Source: Nocardia vaccinii NBRC 15922 (GTDB taxonomy: Bacteria > Actinomycetota > Actinomycetes > Mycobacteriales > Mycobacteriaceae). From it: a stretch of 64,000 nt of DNA. Location of the stretch: positions 124,001-188,000 of the forward strand of contig NZ_BDCC01000037.1 of assembly GCF_001613305.1 (NCBI RefSeq), read 5' to 3'. Within the stretch, counting starts at the first letter, position 1; every line of letters starts with the position of its first letter. This document shows positions 39,054 through 48,038 of this stretch, piece after piece. The notes beneath the pieces are model-generated. The model did no database searches. It was not told the DNA's origin and saw nothing but the letters and a program-made list of their open reading frames with translations. The translations under genes and the position numbers were made by a program.

Positions 39054-39419
39054 TCAGAGCAGCGACCGCAGCGATTCGTCGTCCCGGGCGACCACCGCGC
39101 CGCGGCTGTTCGCCACGATCGGGCGCTGAATCAGCTTCGGGTGGTGGGCAAGGGTCTCGATCCAGTGCTCGCGATCCTCGGACGTGCGCGACCACCCGGC
39201 TATGCCGAGTTCCTTCGCCGCATCCTCGCCGGTGCGCGTGATATCCCACGGTTCGAGACCGAGACGATCCAGCATCGTCCGGATCTCGGCCGCGCTGGGC
39301 ACATCCTCGAGGTAATGCCGCTCGATGTAGGAGACCCCGGCCTCGTCCAGCGCCCGCTTGGCCGCACGGCTCTTGGAACAACGCGGGTTGTGCCAGATCT
39401 CCATCTGATCGGATGTCAT
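39054..39419 (-). CDS. ArsC/Spx-like reductase family protein
   Basis: The protein has 121 residues with the thioredoxin-like ArsC fold: IWHNPRCSKSRAAKRAL holds the single catalytic Cys, and IETLAHHPKLIQRPIVAN includes the conserved Arg-Pro. Members reduce arsenate with glutathione/glutaredoxin or are Spx/YffB-like proteins of other function; actinobacteria usually use mycothiol, so arsenate reduction is uncertain. TAGGGT lies 6 nt before the ATG. No ars operon surrounds it. Confidence 0.8.
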   Translation of the reverse strand: MTSDQMEIWHNPRCSKSRAAKRALDEAGVSYIERHYLEDVPSAAEIRTMLDRLGLEPWDITRTGEDAAKELGIAGWSRTSEDREHWIETLAHHPKLIQRPIVANSRGAVVARDDESLRSLL

Positions 39420-39486
39420 GTTCGCACCCTAGCCCGGTAGGGCACAGATCCGGCAGTCCCGCTGACCGCTCCCGGCTCGCCGCGGA

Positions 39487-41703
39487 TCAGCCCCGACGAC
39501 CGCCACCGCTGGGCAGGAATCCGCCCGACGCGTCTCGGCCGCCGTCTCGCGCACCCTGGCGATGCCGCCGCCCCGGCGCACCCGACCGATCCGCCCCACC
39601 CGAGTGCGCGTGCCGCGAACCCGACCACTCGTGACCGGTCCGCCCGGCGCCTCCCGCATGCCCATCGTCGGACGAATATGCGTGCCGCACACCGGCTTCA
39701 CCACGTCCCTCCCGCGAAACCTCGCCGGACGCCTTCGCGCGCCGCCCCGCAGCACCGTTCGAATACGACTGGCGCGCATCGGAGTTCACGGCCCGCGCAG
39801 GACGATCGCCCGATCCTCTCCCGGTCTCCTTCCGCGATCCTCGACCCGCCTCGGCCCGAGCGCGGCCGGCACCCGAAACATCCTGCCGGGCACCGAATTC
39901 CACGGTGTCAGGGCTCGAGGGTCGCGCCCTCCCCGAATCCGCACGCCCACCCCGCGGCGCATCTCCGCGCGCACCCGGATTCCCGACACGGTCGCGGCCA
40001 CGCCGGGAACTCCTGTCGAACCGATCCTTCTCGGCAGCCGCGCTGGCCACGGCCTGCGGCACACCATCGCTCGCCATTTCACGACGCCCGCGCCGGACCG
40101 CCGGATCGGACTTCGTGCCGCGCGAACCGCTCGCGGAGTCACGGGATATGTTGTCGGTCGAATACCTCTGCGACACAACGTAGTTCGACGCCCCACGACG
40201 ATCCTGCGGCGAACCGGTGTCCCCCTTCGTGGCACGCCTGCGCCGGCCACGCGCGTCGGCCGAGTATTCCTGCTGCCCGGCGGATGTCGGCGCCGACTCG
40301 ACACGTCGACGTTGTCCGGTCCGATCGATATCCGAATTCGCCGTTCCGACCCGACCCGCGCCCGACCGGCCGGCGGCCTGCATGCCGCGACCGTTCCGGG
40401 AAGACGTATCCGAATCCGCCCGGACGCCGGAACGTCGTGTCCGAGCCGAGGTTCCAGCCTTACTCGGCGCCTTCTCGGCAACCGACGGCGGCGTCACGAT
40501 CGGGGCGATGACACCGATCAGGTCACCGACCGCTCGCGAGTCCGCGGTGACCGACTGCGGGCGCACGGTGATGGCGGCCTTGCGCAGCAGAGTCGCGGTG
40601 TCCTTGCGCTGATCGGGCAGGACCAGGGTGACCACATCGCCCGCACTTCCCGCGCGCGCGGTGCGGCCGGACCGGTGCAGATAGGCCTTGTGTTCGGCGG
40701 GCGGATCCACGTGCACGACGAGTTCGACCCCGTCCACGTGCACACCGCGGGCGGCGACGTCGGTGGCCACCAGCACCCGCGCGCTCCCCTGGGCGAAGGC
40801 GGCCAGATTGCGGTCGCGAGCGTTCTGGGCCAGGTTGCCGTGCAGGTCGACCGCCGGAATCCCTTCCGCCGTCAACGTTTTCGCGAGCTTGCGGGCTTGG
40901 TGCTTGGTCCGCATGAACAGGATCCGGCGACCGCTGCCCGAGGCCAGCGCGCGGACCACATCCTTCTTCACCGCCGGACTCGCGACCTCGAAGACGTGGT
41001 GGGTCATCGCGGTCACCGGCGAATGCGCCTCGTCCACCGAGTGCAGTACCGCATCGGGCAGGAAGCGTTTGACCAGTTTGTCCACGCCATTGTCCAGGGT
41101 CGCCGAGAACAGCAACCGTTGCCCACCCGCCGGTGTCGCGGCGAGAATCCGGGTGACACCGGGCAGGAAGCCCAGATCGGCCATGTGATCGGCCTCATCG
41201 ATCACGGTGATCCCGACGCCGCCGAGGTCCACCAGCCCCTGCCGCATCAGATCCTCGAGCCGACCCGGGCAGGCCACGACAATGTCCGCACTCGCCGCCA
41301 GGGCCTTGACCTGGCGATTCTGCGAAACTCCGCCGAATACCGTGGTCACTCTCATCGAATACGCCGCGACCAGCGGCTCGAGCGCGGTCGCGATCTGGGT
41401 GGCGAGCTCCCTGGTCGGGGCCAGGATCAGTCCGGCGGGACGATGCGGTGCGGCGGTTCCGGCCAGATCGCCGGCGAGCCGCGCCACGACGGGGATGGCG
41501 AATGCCAGCGTTTTGCCGCTGCCGGTTCGGCCCCGGCCCAGCACATCGCGTCCAGCGAGCGTGTCGGGCAGGGTGTCGGCCTGAATGGGGAAGGGGGCGG
41601 CGATGCCGGCGCTCTGTAGGGCTCGCACCAGCGGAGCCGGTACGCCCAGAGCGGCGAAGGATTCGGTCACGGCAGCGCCGGACACGGATTCGGTGGAATT
41701 CAC
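39487..41703 (-). CDS. DEAD-box RNA helicase with long disordered basic tail
   Basis: The protein has 738 residues. Motifs in order: Q motif (FAALGVPAPLVRALQSAGI, PFPIQ), Walker A GRTGSGKTLAF, PTRELATQI, IDEADHMADLGF, LLFSATLDNG, VATDVAARGVHVDGV and HRSGRTARAG. Residues from about 400 to the end are rich in Arg, Gly, Ser and Asp with SRRGRDR, GRGSRK and similar repeats, an RNA-binding and condensation-prone tail. The start is GTG at 41703. Probably acts in RNA remodelling or ribosome assembly. Confidence 0.9.
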   Translation of the reverse strand: MNSTESVSGAAVTESFAALGVPAPLVRALQSAGIAAPFPIQADTLPDTLAGRDVLGRGRTGSGKTLAFAIPVVARLAGDLAGTAAPHRPAGLILAPTRELATQIATALEPLVAAYSMRVTTVFGGVSQNRQVKALAASADIVVACPGRLEDLMRQGLVDLGGVGITVIDEADHMADLGFLPGVTRILAATPAGGQRLLFSATLDNGVDKLVKRFLPDAVLHSVDEAHSPVTAMTHHVFEVASPAVKKDVVRALASGSGRRILFMRTKHQARKLAKTLTAEGIPAVDLHGNLAQNARDRNLAAFAQGSARVLVATDVAARGVHVDGVELVVHVDPPAEHKAYLHRSGRTARAGSAGDVVTLVLPDQRKDTATLLRKAAITVRPQSVTADSRAVGDLIGVIAPIVTPPSVAEKAPSKAGTSARTRRSGVRADSDTSSRNGRGMQAAGRSGAGRVGTANSDIDRTGQRRRVESAPTSAGQQEYSADARGRRRRATKGDTGSPQDRRGASNYVVSQRYSTDNISRDSASGSRGTKSDPAVRRGRREMASDGVPQAVASAAAEKDRFDRSSRRGRDRVGNPGARGDAPRGGRADSGRARPSSPDTVEFGARQDVSGAGRARAEAGRGSRKETGRGSGDRPARAVNSDARQSYSNGAAGRRAKASGEVSREGRGEAGVRHAYSSDDGHAGGAGRTGHEWSGSRHAHSGGADRSGAPGRRHRQGARDGGRDASGGFLPSGGGRRG

Positions 41704-41946
41704 AGGGATACTGATGTCTTTCAGGGCAGGGTGCCCGCGACGCGCAGCACAGTCGAATCACGCGGGGGCACGGTGGCGAGATGGCCGATGGGCCACATCG
41801 ATCGCCGCAAGGAGAGCCGGTGCCACAGCGCGGATACGCGGTGAAAGCAATCTACGACGTCGGACACGGGCGAACCGCATCCGACGATCATGATAGCCCA
41901 CCCATAGCCCCGGAACGATTCGGTGTAGCGACCGTCACCAACTTTT

Positions 41947-41995
41947 CTGCCCAGTGGGCAATTTTGCCCGCCGAGAACTCTTGCCCGGTGAGCAA
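41947..41995. promoter_or_regulatory. Two 15-bp operators upstream of TetR/FMO pair
   Basis: CTGCCCAGTGGGCAA (41947-41961) and TTGCCCGGTGAGCAA (41981-41995) are imperfect palindromes of one type (TTGCCC-N3-GRGCAR on one strand or the other), 34 bp apart centre to centre. They end about 20 bp before the TetR start. The rest of the 312-bp interval from 41704 holds no gene. Confidence 0.6.
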
Positions 41996-42015
41996 TTTTC
42001 CGTCAGACTGGATGC

Positions 42016-42627
42016 ATGGCCGACGAACAACCCCTCGGGCTTCGGGAACGCAAGAAGCTCGACACCCGTAAGGCGTTGAGCGATGCGGCGCTCGAGCTGA
42101 TGTTCGAACGCGGCCTGGAAAACGTTGTCCGAGAGGACATCGCAGCACGGGCCGGGGTTTCGGTCCGCACCTTCAACAACTATTTCTCCAGTAAATTCGA
42201 GGCCCTGGCCTACCGGCAGATCGAGCGGCTGCGCCGCGGCGCGGAGCTGCTGCGCGAGCGCCCCGCCGAGGAGCCGCTCTGGACGGCGATCATCGAGTCG
42301 GTGCTCGCCCCGTACGAGTCCGACGGCGTCGGGTGGGGCCCGCCCACCCCCGCGATACTGGCCGAGAACCGCAAACTGCTCACATCTCCCGAGATGTTCG
42401 CCGCCTTCGTGCACGGCACGGGCGACGAACTGGTCACCGCGGTGGCCGCACGCACCGGCACCACACCGGCCGACCTGTATCCGAAGCTCGTCGCGGCGGC
42501 GGTCAACGCCGCCTGCACCGCCGCGATCGATGTCTACGTCCACGCCGACCCGCCCGAAATCGTCACCACGATCCTGCGCCGGGCCCTGACCGAACTGTCC
42601 CTGGGGCTGCCGGACCCGAGCGTCTGA
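42016..42627 (+). CDS. TetR-family transcriptional regulator
   Basis: The protein has 203 residues. The HTH region is clear (LDTRKALSDAALELMFERG, then EDIAARAGVSVRTFNNYFSS). It lies 109 bp upstream of a FAD monooxygenase on the same strand and is probably its repressor. Two palindromes directly before its own start suggest autoregulation. Ligand unknown; a hydrophobic aromatic compound is likely given the neighbour. Confidence 0.86.
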   Translation: MADEQPLGLRERKKLDTRKALSDAALELMFERGLENVVREDIAARAGVSVRTFNNYFSSKFEALAYRQIERLRRGAELLRERPAEEPLWTAIIESVLAPYESDGVGWGPPTPAILAENRKLLTSPEMFAAFVHGTGDELVTAVAARTGTTPADLYPKLVAAAVNAACTAAIDVYVHADPPEIVTTILRRALTELSLGLPDPSV

Positions 42628-42736
42628 GCCACCGGTCACCGAAATCCACACTGCGGTAGCACATTCGGCGCTTCCGTGATTCGCCGCACCCTTCTCCACC
42701 GAGAAGGCACACATATCGACAGGGGTTGATCTCGTC

Positions 42737-44308
42737 ATGTCCGAAACAACAACCGACGTCATCGTTTCCGGCGCTGGGCCGAACGGCCTCATGCTCGCCT
42801 GTGAACTCGCCCTGGCGGGGGTCGAGCCGATCGTGCTGGACCCGCTTCCGGGCCCGAGTCCCGAACCCAAGGCGAACGGCCTGATCGGCCAGGTGGTCCG
42901 GTTGATGGATATCCGGGGCCTGTTCGCCCCCAACGAATTCGAGATCTTCGATTCCTCCCGGACCGCACATCCCGAACCCATTCCCCACTACATCTTCAGC
43001 GGCCTGCCCTTGGACTTGACTGCGGTGCAGCACAATCCGATGTACGGCTGGTCGATCCCCCAGCCTCGGCTGATCGAACTGCTCGCCGCCCGCGCCCAGG
43101 AACTCGGCGTGCGGATCCGGTGGGGGCATCAGCTCACCGGCTTCGATAGCGACGGGGAGCAGACCGTAGCGGCGGTGGCCGGGCCAGAGGGCGAGTACCG
43201 GATCACCACCCGATACCTGGTAGGCGCGGACGGCGGAAAGAGCCTGGTGCGCAAGCAACTCGGGATCGCCTTCCAGGGCACCAGCTCCGATGATCGAATC
43301 ACTCGCTTCGCCCATGCCCACGTCCCGGCCGAACTGCGGACCGAGGACGGCGGGATCGAGATTCCGGGCGCGGGCCGATTCGGCTTCGGCCACAACCGCG
43401 TCGAGCGCGGCATGTTCGTGTACGCCGAGATCATTCCCGGACGTCCGATGATCGGCGCGAGCGAGTACGGTTGCGATCCCGTATCGAACGACGAGCCGGT
43501 GACATTCGATGAGGTCCACCGGGCGGTCGAACGCGTCCTGGGCGTTGCGGTGCCGATCACGCCGCCCGAGGGGCCGGGCCCACATGCGTTGCGCCGCACG
43601 GTCGGTCAGAACACCCTGCTCGCCGAGCACTACCGGCAGGGCGGCGTCCTGCTGGTGGGTGATTCCGCCCATGTCCATTCGGCGATGGGCGGGCCCGGCC
43701 TGAATCTGGGCTTGCAGGATGCGATCAATCTGGGCTGGAAACTCGCCGCCGTGGTACGCGGTGACGCGCCGGATGATCTGCTGGATAGCTATGAGAGCGA
43801 ACGTCGTCCGGTCGCCGAGCGGGTCATGATGCACAGCCTCTCGCAAACCGCCCTGATCGCGCCCGGCCCCGAGGTGACCGCACTGCGTGAACTCTTCGGC
43901 GAACTCCTGCAGCTGCCCGAGGTCGCGAACCATCTCGCGAATCTGCTTGCCGGATCCGATGTTCGGTACGCGATCGGCGACGATCATCCGCTGTCCGGCC
44001 GCCTGGTTCCCGATCTCACCGTGACGACCGAGTCCGGGCCGGTGCGAGTCGCCGAGTTGCTGCGCACGGCACGTCCGATCCTGCTCGATCCGACCGGCGC
44101 CGCGGCCGGGCACGCACGCGAATGGGCAGATCGGGTCGATATCCTCACCGCCACCGCGGACAACGCGCCCGCCGCGGCGCTGTTGATTCGTCCGGACGGG
44201 TATGTCGCCTGGGCCACAAGCGATTCCGAGATCGACACCGATGGTCTGTACCGGGCGCTGACCCGCTGGTTCGGGCCCGCTCGCACGCCTGCCGAGGTCA
44301 CCGAATGA
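42737..44308 (+). CDS. FAD-dependent aromatic hydroxylase (group A monooxygenase)
   Basis: The protein has 523 residues. It has the FAD/NADPH hydroxylase motifs: DVIVSGAGPNGLMLACELAL at the N-terminus, YLVGADGGKSLVRKQLGI (DG motif) and VLLVGDSAHVHSAMGGPGLN (GD motif). The C-terminal ~140 residues form the thioredoxin-like domain of PheA/MhpA-type enzymes. Relatives hydroxylate phenols, polyketides or rifamycins; the substrate cannot be told. A terminator follows the stop by 3 bp. Confidence 0.87.
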   Translation: MSETTTDVIVSGAGPNGLMLACELALAGVEPIVLDPLPGPSPEPKANGLIGQVVRLMDIRGLFAPNEFEIFDSSRTAHPEPIPHYIFSGLPLDLTAVQHNPMYGWSIPQPRLIELLAARAQELGVRIRWGHQLTGFDSDGEQTVAAVAGPEGEYRITTRYLVGADGGKSLVRKQLGIAFQGTSSDDRITRFAHAHVPAELRTEDGGIEIPGAGRFGFGHNRVERGMFVYAEIIPGRPMIGASEYGCDPVSNDEPVTFDEVHRAVERVLGVAVPITPPEGPGPHALRRTVGQNTLLAEHYRQGGVLLVGDSAHVHSAMGGPGLNLGLQDAINLGWKLAAVVRGDAPDDLLDSYESERRPVAERVMMHSLSQTALIAPGPEVTALRELFGELLQLPEVANHLANLLAGSDVRYAIGDDHPLSGRLVPDLTVTTESGPVRVAELLRTARPILLDPTGAAAGHAREWADRVDILTATADNAPAAALLIRPDGYVAWATSDSEIDTDGLYRALTRWFGPARTPAEVTE

Positions 44309-44311
44309 TTC

Positions 44312-44344
44312 GTGCCGGGAGGCGTCGACGGCGCCTCCCGGCAC
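44312..44344 (+). terminator. Stem-loop after the FAD monooxygenase
   Basis: 13-bp perfect arms (GTGCCGGGAGGCG / CGCCTCCCGGCAC) with a 7-nt loop directly after the stop at 44308. No T-run follows, which is usual in high-GC actinobacteria. Confidence 0.75.
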
Positions 44345-44539
44345 AGGCTCACCGATCCATCAGCGTGCGGCCACACCTGCGACCAGGGGTTGCGCCGGCT
44401 GGTGCACTTGCGGACCGTGACGTTCCGCGTGTTGCCCGCGAATCCGAGCCGGGTGTCCAGCTTTCCGATCGGAACCACCGACCGCCACGACCACGTGGTC
44501 GTCCGGCGGTGTTGCGAAGTAGCCGAAACCCGCGCGCCC

Positions 44540-44920
44540 CTACTCCGCGGGGCGCGCCTCGACGTAGCAGTCCGCGGACAGGGTGTGCAGCATCTGCCGC
44601 ACGCCGATCGGAGCCCAGCCGACCTCCGGATCGTGCCGCACGACCGGATCGGTGAGCGTGATGGTGTGTCCGTCGAGTTCGAGTTCGAATTCACCGGCGG
44701 CCAGAATATTCTTGAGCCAGTCGACATCCCGGCCATAGCTGAGCGCGATGCGATACGCGCCGTCACGACTGAACACCGTCACCGGCGTGTGGTACTCGCG
44801 CCCCGAGTTGCGACCCCGATGCACGAGCACCCCGAGTCCGGGCATCCGCCCGGCGACCAGGCCCGCGACCGGATTGGTAACCCGCCGGTTGAACCTGGCC
44901 AAGGCCCGTGGCAACGGCAT
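44540..44920 (-). CDS. Nitroreductase-family deazaflavin-dependent oxidoreductase
   Basis: The protein has 126 residues from the ATG at 44920, which has AAGGGG at ideal distance; the ATG at 44926 directly abuts that sequence. The fold pattern (LVHRGRNSGREYHTPVTVFS, then YRIALSYGRDVDWLKNILAAG) marks the Ddn-like family, where F420 is the usual cofactor. Substrate unknown. It is convergent to the FAD monooxygenase and downstream of pxpC on the same strand. Confidence 0.78.
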   Translation of the reverse strand: MPLPRALARFNRRVTNPVAGLVAGRMPGLGVLVHRGRNSGREYHTPVTVFSRDGAYRIALSYGRDVDWLKNILAAGEFELELDGHTITLTDPVVRHDPEVGWAPIGVRQMLHTLSADCYVEARPAE

Positions 44921-45023
44921 TGTCATCCCCTTCCCGAAATTCCTGCGCCCACAGGCTACGCGAACCCCTGCAACCGCGCGCCATGATCGAAAACGACCAG
45001 GGATTGCCGGAGCGCGCGCCGCC

Positions 45024-45938
45024 CTACCCGCGCACGAATCGGATCCGGCGGCCGGGCCGAGCCTGGGCGAGGGCGTCGATATCGGCATCGAGGACGGTGG
45101 CGATCACCGGGTAGCCGCCGGTAATGGGGTGGTCGGCCAGGAATACCACCGGCTGGCCGGACGGTGGTACCTGGATCGCACCCAAGGGCATTCCCTCGGC
45201 GGGGAGTTCGGTGTCATCGACTCGGGTCAACGGCGGACGGTCCGCATCGCCCTCGAGCCGAATGCCCACGCGGTCGGTATCGGGGCTCACCCGCCAATAT
45301 CCGGCGAAGAGGTTCTCGGGACGGTCGTACCAGTCCTCGCGCGGACCCAGCAACACCCGAACGGTCAGCGCCTCGGCGGTCAGGGGCGCGACCGGGGCGA
45401 CGTCGACCTCCGGCCAACGCTGCGGCGGCGCTCCCACCGGCAGGATGTCCGAGGCCCGCAGCGGCTCGGGTCCGATCCCGGCGAGGGTGTCATAGCTGCG
45501 GGAGCCGAGTACCGATGGCACCGCGATACCGCCACGAACCGCGACATAGCTGCGCATACCGGTCGCGGACGTGCCGAGCGTCAGACGCTGGCCAGGACCC
45601 GGACGCAGGACCGAGGAGTGCGCGGCCGGACGCCCGCCGAGCGTGATCGGTGCGGGTGCGCCGGTGACCGCGACGACAGCGGGTGCTCCGAACTCAAGGA
45701 CCAGCCCACCCAGCAGGCATTCGATCGCCGCGGCGGATTCGTCGTTGCCGACCAGGCGGTTGGCCAACGTGCACGAGCGCCGGTCGGCCGCTCCGGAAAC
45801 GCCGACACCAGCATGAAACCATCCCGGGCGGCCCGAATCCTGAATGGTGCTGAACATGCCGGGCGCGACCACGCGCAGCGCGGGCCCCGCCGAGCCGTCC
45901 GAGCCGGTGGGATGCGACGGCGAGACGGACCGGGTCAT
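45024..45938 (-). CDS. pxpC: 5-oxoprolinase subunit C (biotin-dependent carboxyltransferase family)
   Basis: The protein has 304 residues; the frame continues upstream but the ATG at 45938 overlaps the pxpB stop by ATGA. Features: LRVVAPGMFSTIQDSGRPGW, HAGVGVSGAADRRSCTLANR, RSYVAVRGGIAVPSVLGSRS and PVVFLADHPITGGYPVIATV. With PxpA and PxpB it hydrolyses 5-oxoproline (pyroglutamate) to glutamate using ATP. Despite the family name no biotin is involved. Confidence 0.92.
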   Translation of the reverse strand: MTRSVSPSHPTGSDGSAGPALRVVAPGMFSTIQDSGRPGWFHAGVGVSGAADRRSCTLANRLVGNDESAAAIECLLGGLVLEFGAPAVVAVTGAPAPITLGGRPAAHSSVLRPGPGQRLTLGTSATGMRSYVAVRGGIAVPSVLGSRSYDTLAGIGPEPLRASDILPVGAPPQRWPEVDVAPVAPLTAEALTVRVLLGPREDWYDRPENLFAGYWRVSPDTDRVGIRLEGDADRPPLTRVDDTELPAEGMPLGAIQVPPSGQPVVFLADHPITGGYPVIATVLDADIDALAQARPGRRIRFVRG

Positions 45939-46600
45939 GCGGCGATCTCCACCGCTGTGAAGCGCACCCGGGTCCCGGGCCGCAACAGCGCGGGCTCGAG
46001 CCGGTCGACATCCCAGAGCGGCGCCGTCGTCCTGCCGATGATCCGCCAGCCACCCGGCGAACTGCGCGGATAGATGGCGCTGTACCCGGCGGCCAGGGCG
46101 ACGGATCCGGCCGGTACCGCCGTGCGCGACTGCCGGCGACGCGGCACCATCAATTCCGCGCCGGACGACGCTTCGAGATATCCGAACCCCGGTGCGAAAC
46201 CGACGAAGGCGCACCGCCACAACGCGGCGGTGTGCCGGGCGATCAACTCGGGCTCGGAGATACCGAGCAGATTCGCGGTCTCGGCCAGGTCGGCGCCGTC
46301 GTAGTGCACCGGGATCTCTACTGCGGCACCATCGTTCACATCGATGACCGTTTGTTCCGACACCGTGGCGAACGCCGCGCGCAGCCGGCTGACCATGACC
46401 GCCACATCGACACCGGGCCGCAGCGTGATCAGTATCGTGCGCGCTGCCGGAAGAACGTCCCACACGCCCGCGACGGGGTCGTCCCGTAGACGATCGATGA
46501 AGCCCAGCAACTCGGCCCGATTCGACGGCTCGACCAATAACGCCCGATCCCCGGCCTGCCGTATCGTCAGCTCGGCCTCGTTCACGACATCGGCGCTCAT
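45935..46600 (-). CDS. pxpB: 5-oxoprolinase subunit B (KipI/allophanate hydrolase subunit 1 family)
   Basis: The protein has 221 residues. IRQAGDRALLVEPSN at the start, VEIPVHYDGADL, FVGFAPGFGYLEA and RSSPGGWRIIGRTTAPLWD are characteristic of this family. It overlaps pxpA and pxpC by four bases on each side, so the three subunits are made together. Confidence 0.92.
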   Translation of the reverse strand: MSADVVNEAELTIRQAGDRALLVEPSNRAELLGFIDRLRDDPVAGVWDVLPAARTILITLRPGVDVAVMVSRLRAAFATVSEQTVIDVNDGAAVEIPVHYDGADLAETANLLGISEPELIARHTAALWRCAFVGFAPGFGYLEASSGAELMVPRRRQSRTAVPAGSVALAAGYSAIYPRSSPGGWRIIGRTTAPLWDVDRLEPALLRPGTRVRFTAVEIAA

Positions 46601-47346
46601 GTGAATGCCCGCAGCTCGACACCCCGCTCGGTCAGCGTGCTGCGGATCGCCCGCGCCATCGCCACCGCACCGGGCGAATCACCGTGTACGCACAAGCTCC
46701 GCGCCGGTACCGCGACCGGCACACCGTGCACATCCTGGGCTTTGCCGTCGGCGGCGATCGAAAGAGCTTGCGCCAGAGAAGATTCCGGATCCAGGACGCT
46801 CCCGGGGCGACTTCGCGGCAGCAACGTGCCCGCCGGGGTGTAGGCCCGGTCTGCGAATCCCTCGGCATGGAAGTCGATTCCGGCCGCCGTCGCTGCCGCC
46901 TCGTGCTGTGATCCCGGCAGACCCAACAGACTCAGACCGCCGTAGATACCCACCGCCGCCGTGATCGCCTGCGCGATATCCGCATCCTCGGCAGCCGAAT
47001 TATACAGAGCGCCATGCGGTTTCACGTATCGAACCCGATCACCGGCGGCACGGGCGAAGCCGTCGAGGGCGCCGATCTGATACAGGCATTCATCGATCAG
47101 CTGCCGCGCCGGCATCGAGATCGGCCGCCGCCCGAATCCGGCCAGATCCTGGTAGGAGATGTGCGCACCGATGCGCACCCCGCGTTCGACGGCCATCGCG
47201 CAACTCCGGCGCATGACCGACGGATCCCCGGCGTGGAATCCACAGGCGATATTGGCGCTGGTCACGATCTCCAGCAGAGCATCGTCCTCCCCCATCGACC
47301 AGGCGCCGAACCCCTCCCCCAGATCACTGTTGAGATCGATCGTCAC
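46597..47346 (-). CDS. pxpA: 5-oxoprolinase subunit A (LamB/YcsF family)
   Basis: The protein has 249 residues from a GTG at 47346 that follows GAAGGAGG by 5 nt; the in-frame ATG at 47361 is part of that ribosome-binding region. The N-terminus TIDLNSDLGEGFGAW carries metal-binding Asp/Glu, and ANIACGFHAGDP, IGAHISYQDLAGFGRR and RYVKPHGALYN are family blocks. First gene of pxpA-pxpB-pxpC. Confidence 0.93.
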   Translation of the reverse strand: MTIDLNSDLGEGFGAWSMGEDDALLEIVTSANIACGFHAGDPSVMRRSCAMAVERGVRIGAHISYQDLAGFGRRPISMPARQLIDECLYQIGALDGFARAAGDRVRYVKPHGALYNSAAEDADIAQAITAAVGIYGGLSLLGLPGSQHEAAATAAGIDFHAEGFADRAYTPAGTLLPRSRPGSVLDPESSLAQALSIAADGKAQDVHGVPVAVPARSLCVHGDSPGAVAMARAIRSTLTERGVELRAFT

Positions 47347-47450
47347 GGCCGCCTCCTTCATCAGATCACACCGCCTCACACCGGTGTGGGGCGACCGACA
47401 GCCCGGTCATGTTGCCGCTCGAATCCCTCCGAGACGAACTGCGGTGCGAG

Positions 47451-47469
47451 TTTCAGTGTGTTTCAGTGT
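47451..47469. repeat. Tandem TTTCAGTGT repeat before the Nudix gene
   Basis: TTTCAGTGTG and TTTCAGTGTA follow one another, ending 46 bp before the Nudix ATG in the divergent gap to pxpA. Possibly a protein-binding site; no regulator is encoded next to it. Confidence 0.4.
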
Positions 47470-47515
47470 ATATATGCCGGCCCAGCGAAAACCGACTTCC
47501 GACAAGGACGAACCG

Positions 47516-48037
47516 ATGGGTGAGGTGATCGCGGTCTACGACCGCGCCGGGCAGGAGATCGACACCGCCGAACGTTCGTCGGTCTATGCGCGCGGGCTCT
47601 GGCACGCCAGCGCCGGTGTCCTGGTTCGCTCCGGCGACGGCGAGCGCGTCTATGTACACCGCCGCACCGACACCAAGGCCGTCTTCGCCGGGATGCACGA
47701 CTGCCTGGCCGGTGGCGTCCTGGGCCCGGGTGAGAATCCGGCCGACGCCGCGGTGCGCGAACTCGGCGAAGAACTGGGAATCATTCTCGGCGACAACGAT
47801 TCTCGTCCGATCCCGCGAGCCCGCGTCAGCTGGGACGGCGAATGGCTCGGCACACCCATGCGCTGCCACCTGTACGCCTACGAGATTCGGTACGACGGGC
47901 CGATCCGGCACCAGCCCGAGGAGATCGCCGACGGCTGGTGGTGGACCGACGCACAACTGCGCGCCCACCTGGACGATCCGGCATGGCCGTTCGTCCCAGA
48001 CACGCGCGTGCTGATCGAGGACCTGCTGCGTCCTTGA
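47516..48037 (+). CDS. Nudix hydrolase
   Basis: The protein has 173 residues. A perfect Nudix box is present, GVLGPGENPADAAVRELGEE followed by LGI (pattern GX5EX7REUXEEXGU), inside a domain that also has YVHRRTDTKAVFAGMHD, resembling the isopentenyl-diphosphate isomerase or YfcD-like subgroup. Substrate unknown. AAGGA precedes the ATG at 47516. It diverges from pxpA and converges with the aminotransferase, the two stops being one base apart. Confidence 0.87.
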   Translation: MGEVIAVYDRAGQEIDTAERSSVYARGLWHASAGVLVRSGDGERVYVHRRTDTKAVFAGMHDCLAGGVLGPGENPADAAVRELGEELGIILGDNDSRPIPRARVSWDGEWLGTPMRCHLYAYEIRYDGPIRHQPEEIADGWWWTDAQLRAHLDDPAWPFVPDTRVLIEDLLRP

Positions 48038-48038
48038 C

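Noticed and set aside
39562..41619. Open frame of 685 codons antisense to the DEAD-box helicase
   Set aside because: Arg/Pro-rich mirror of the helicase and its low-complexity tail; no motifs.
45939..46622. Upstream extension of pxpC across pxpB
   Set aside because: The extension is the out-of-frame shadow of pxpB; the ATGA overlap marks the true start.
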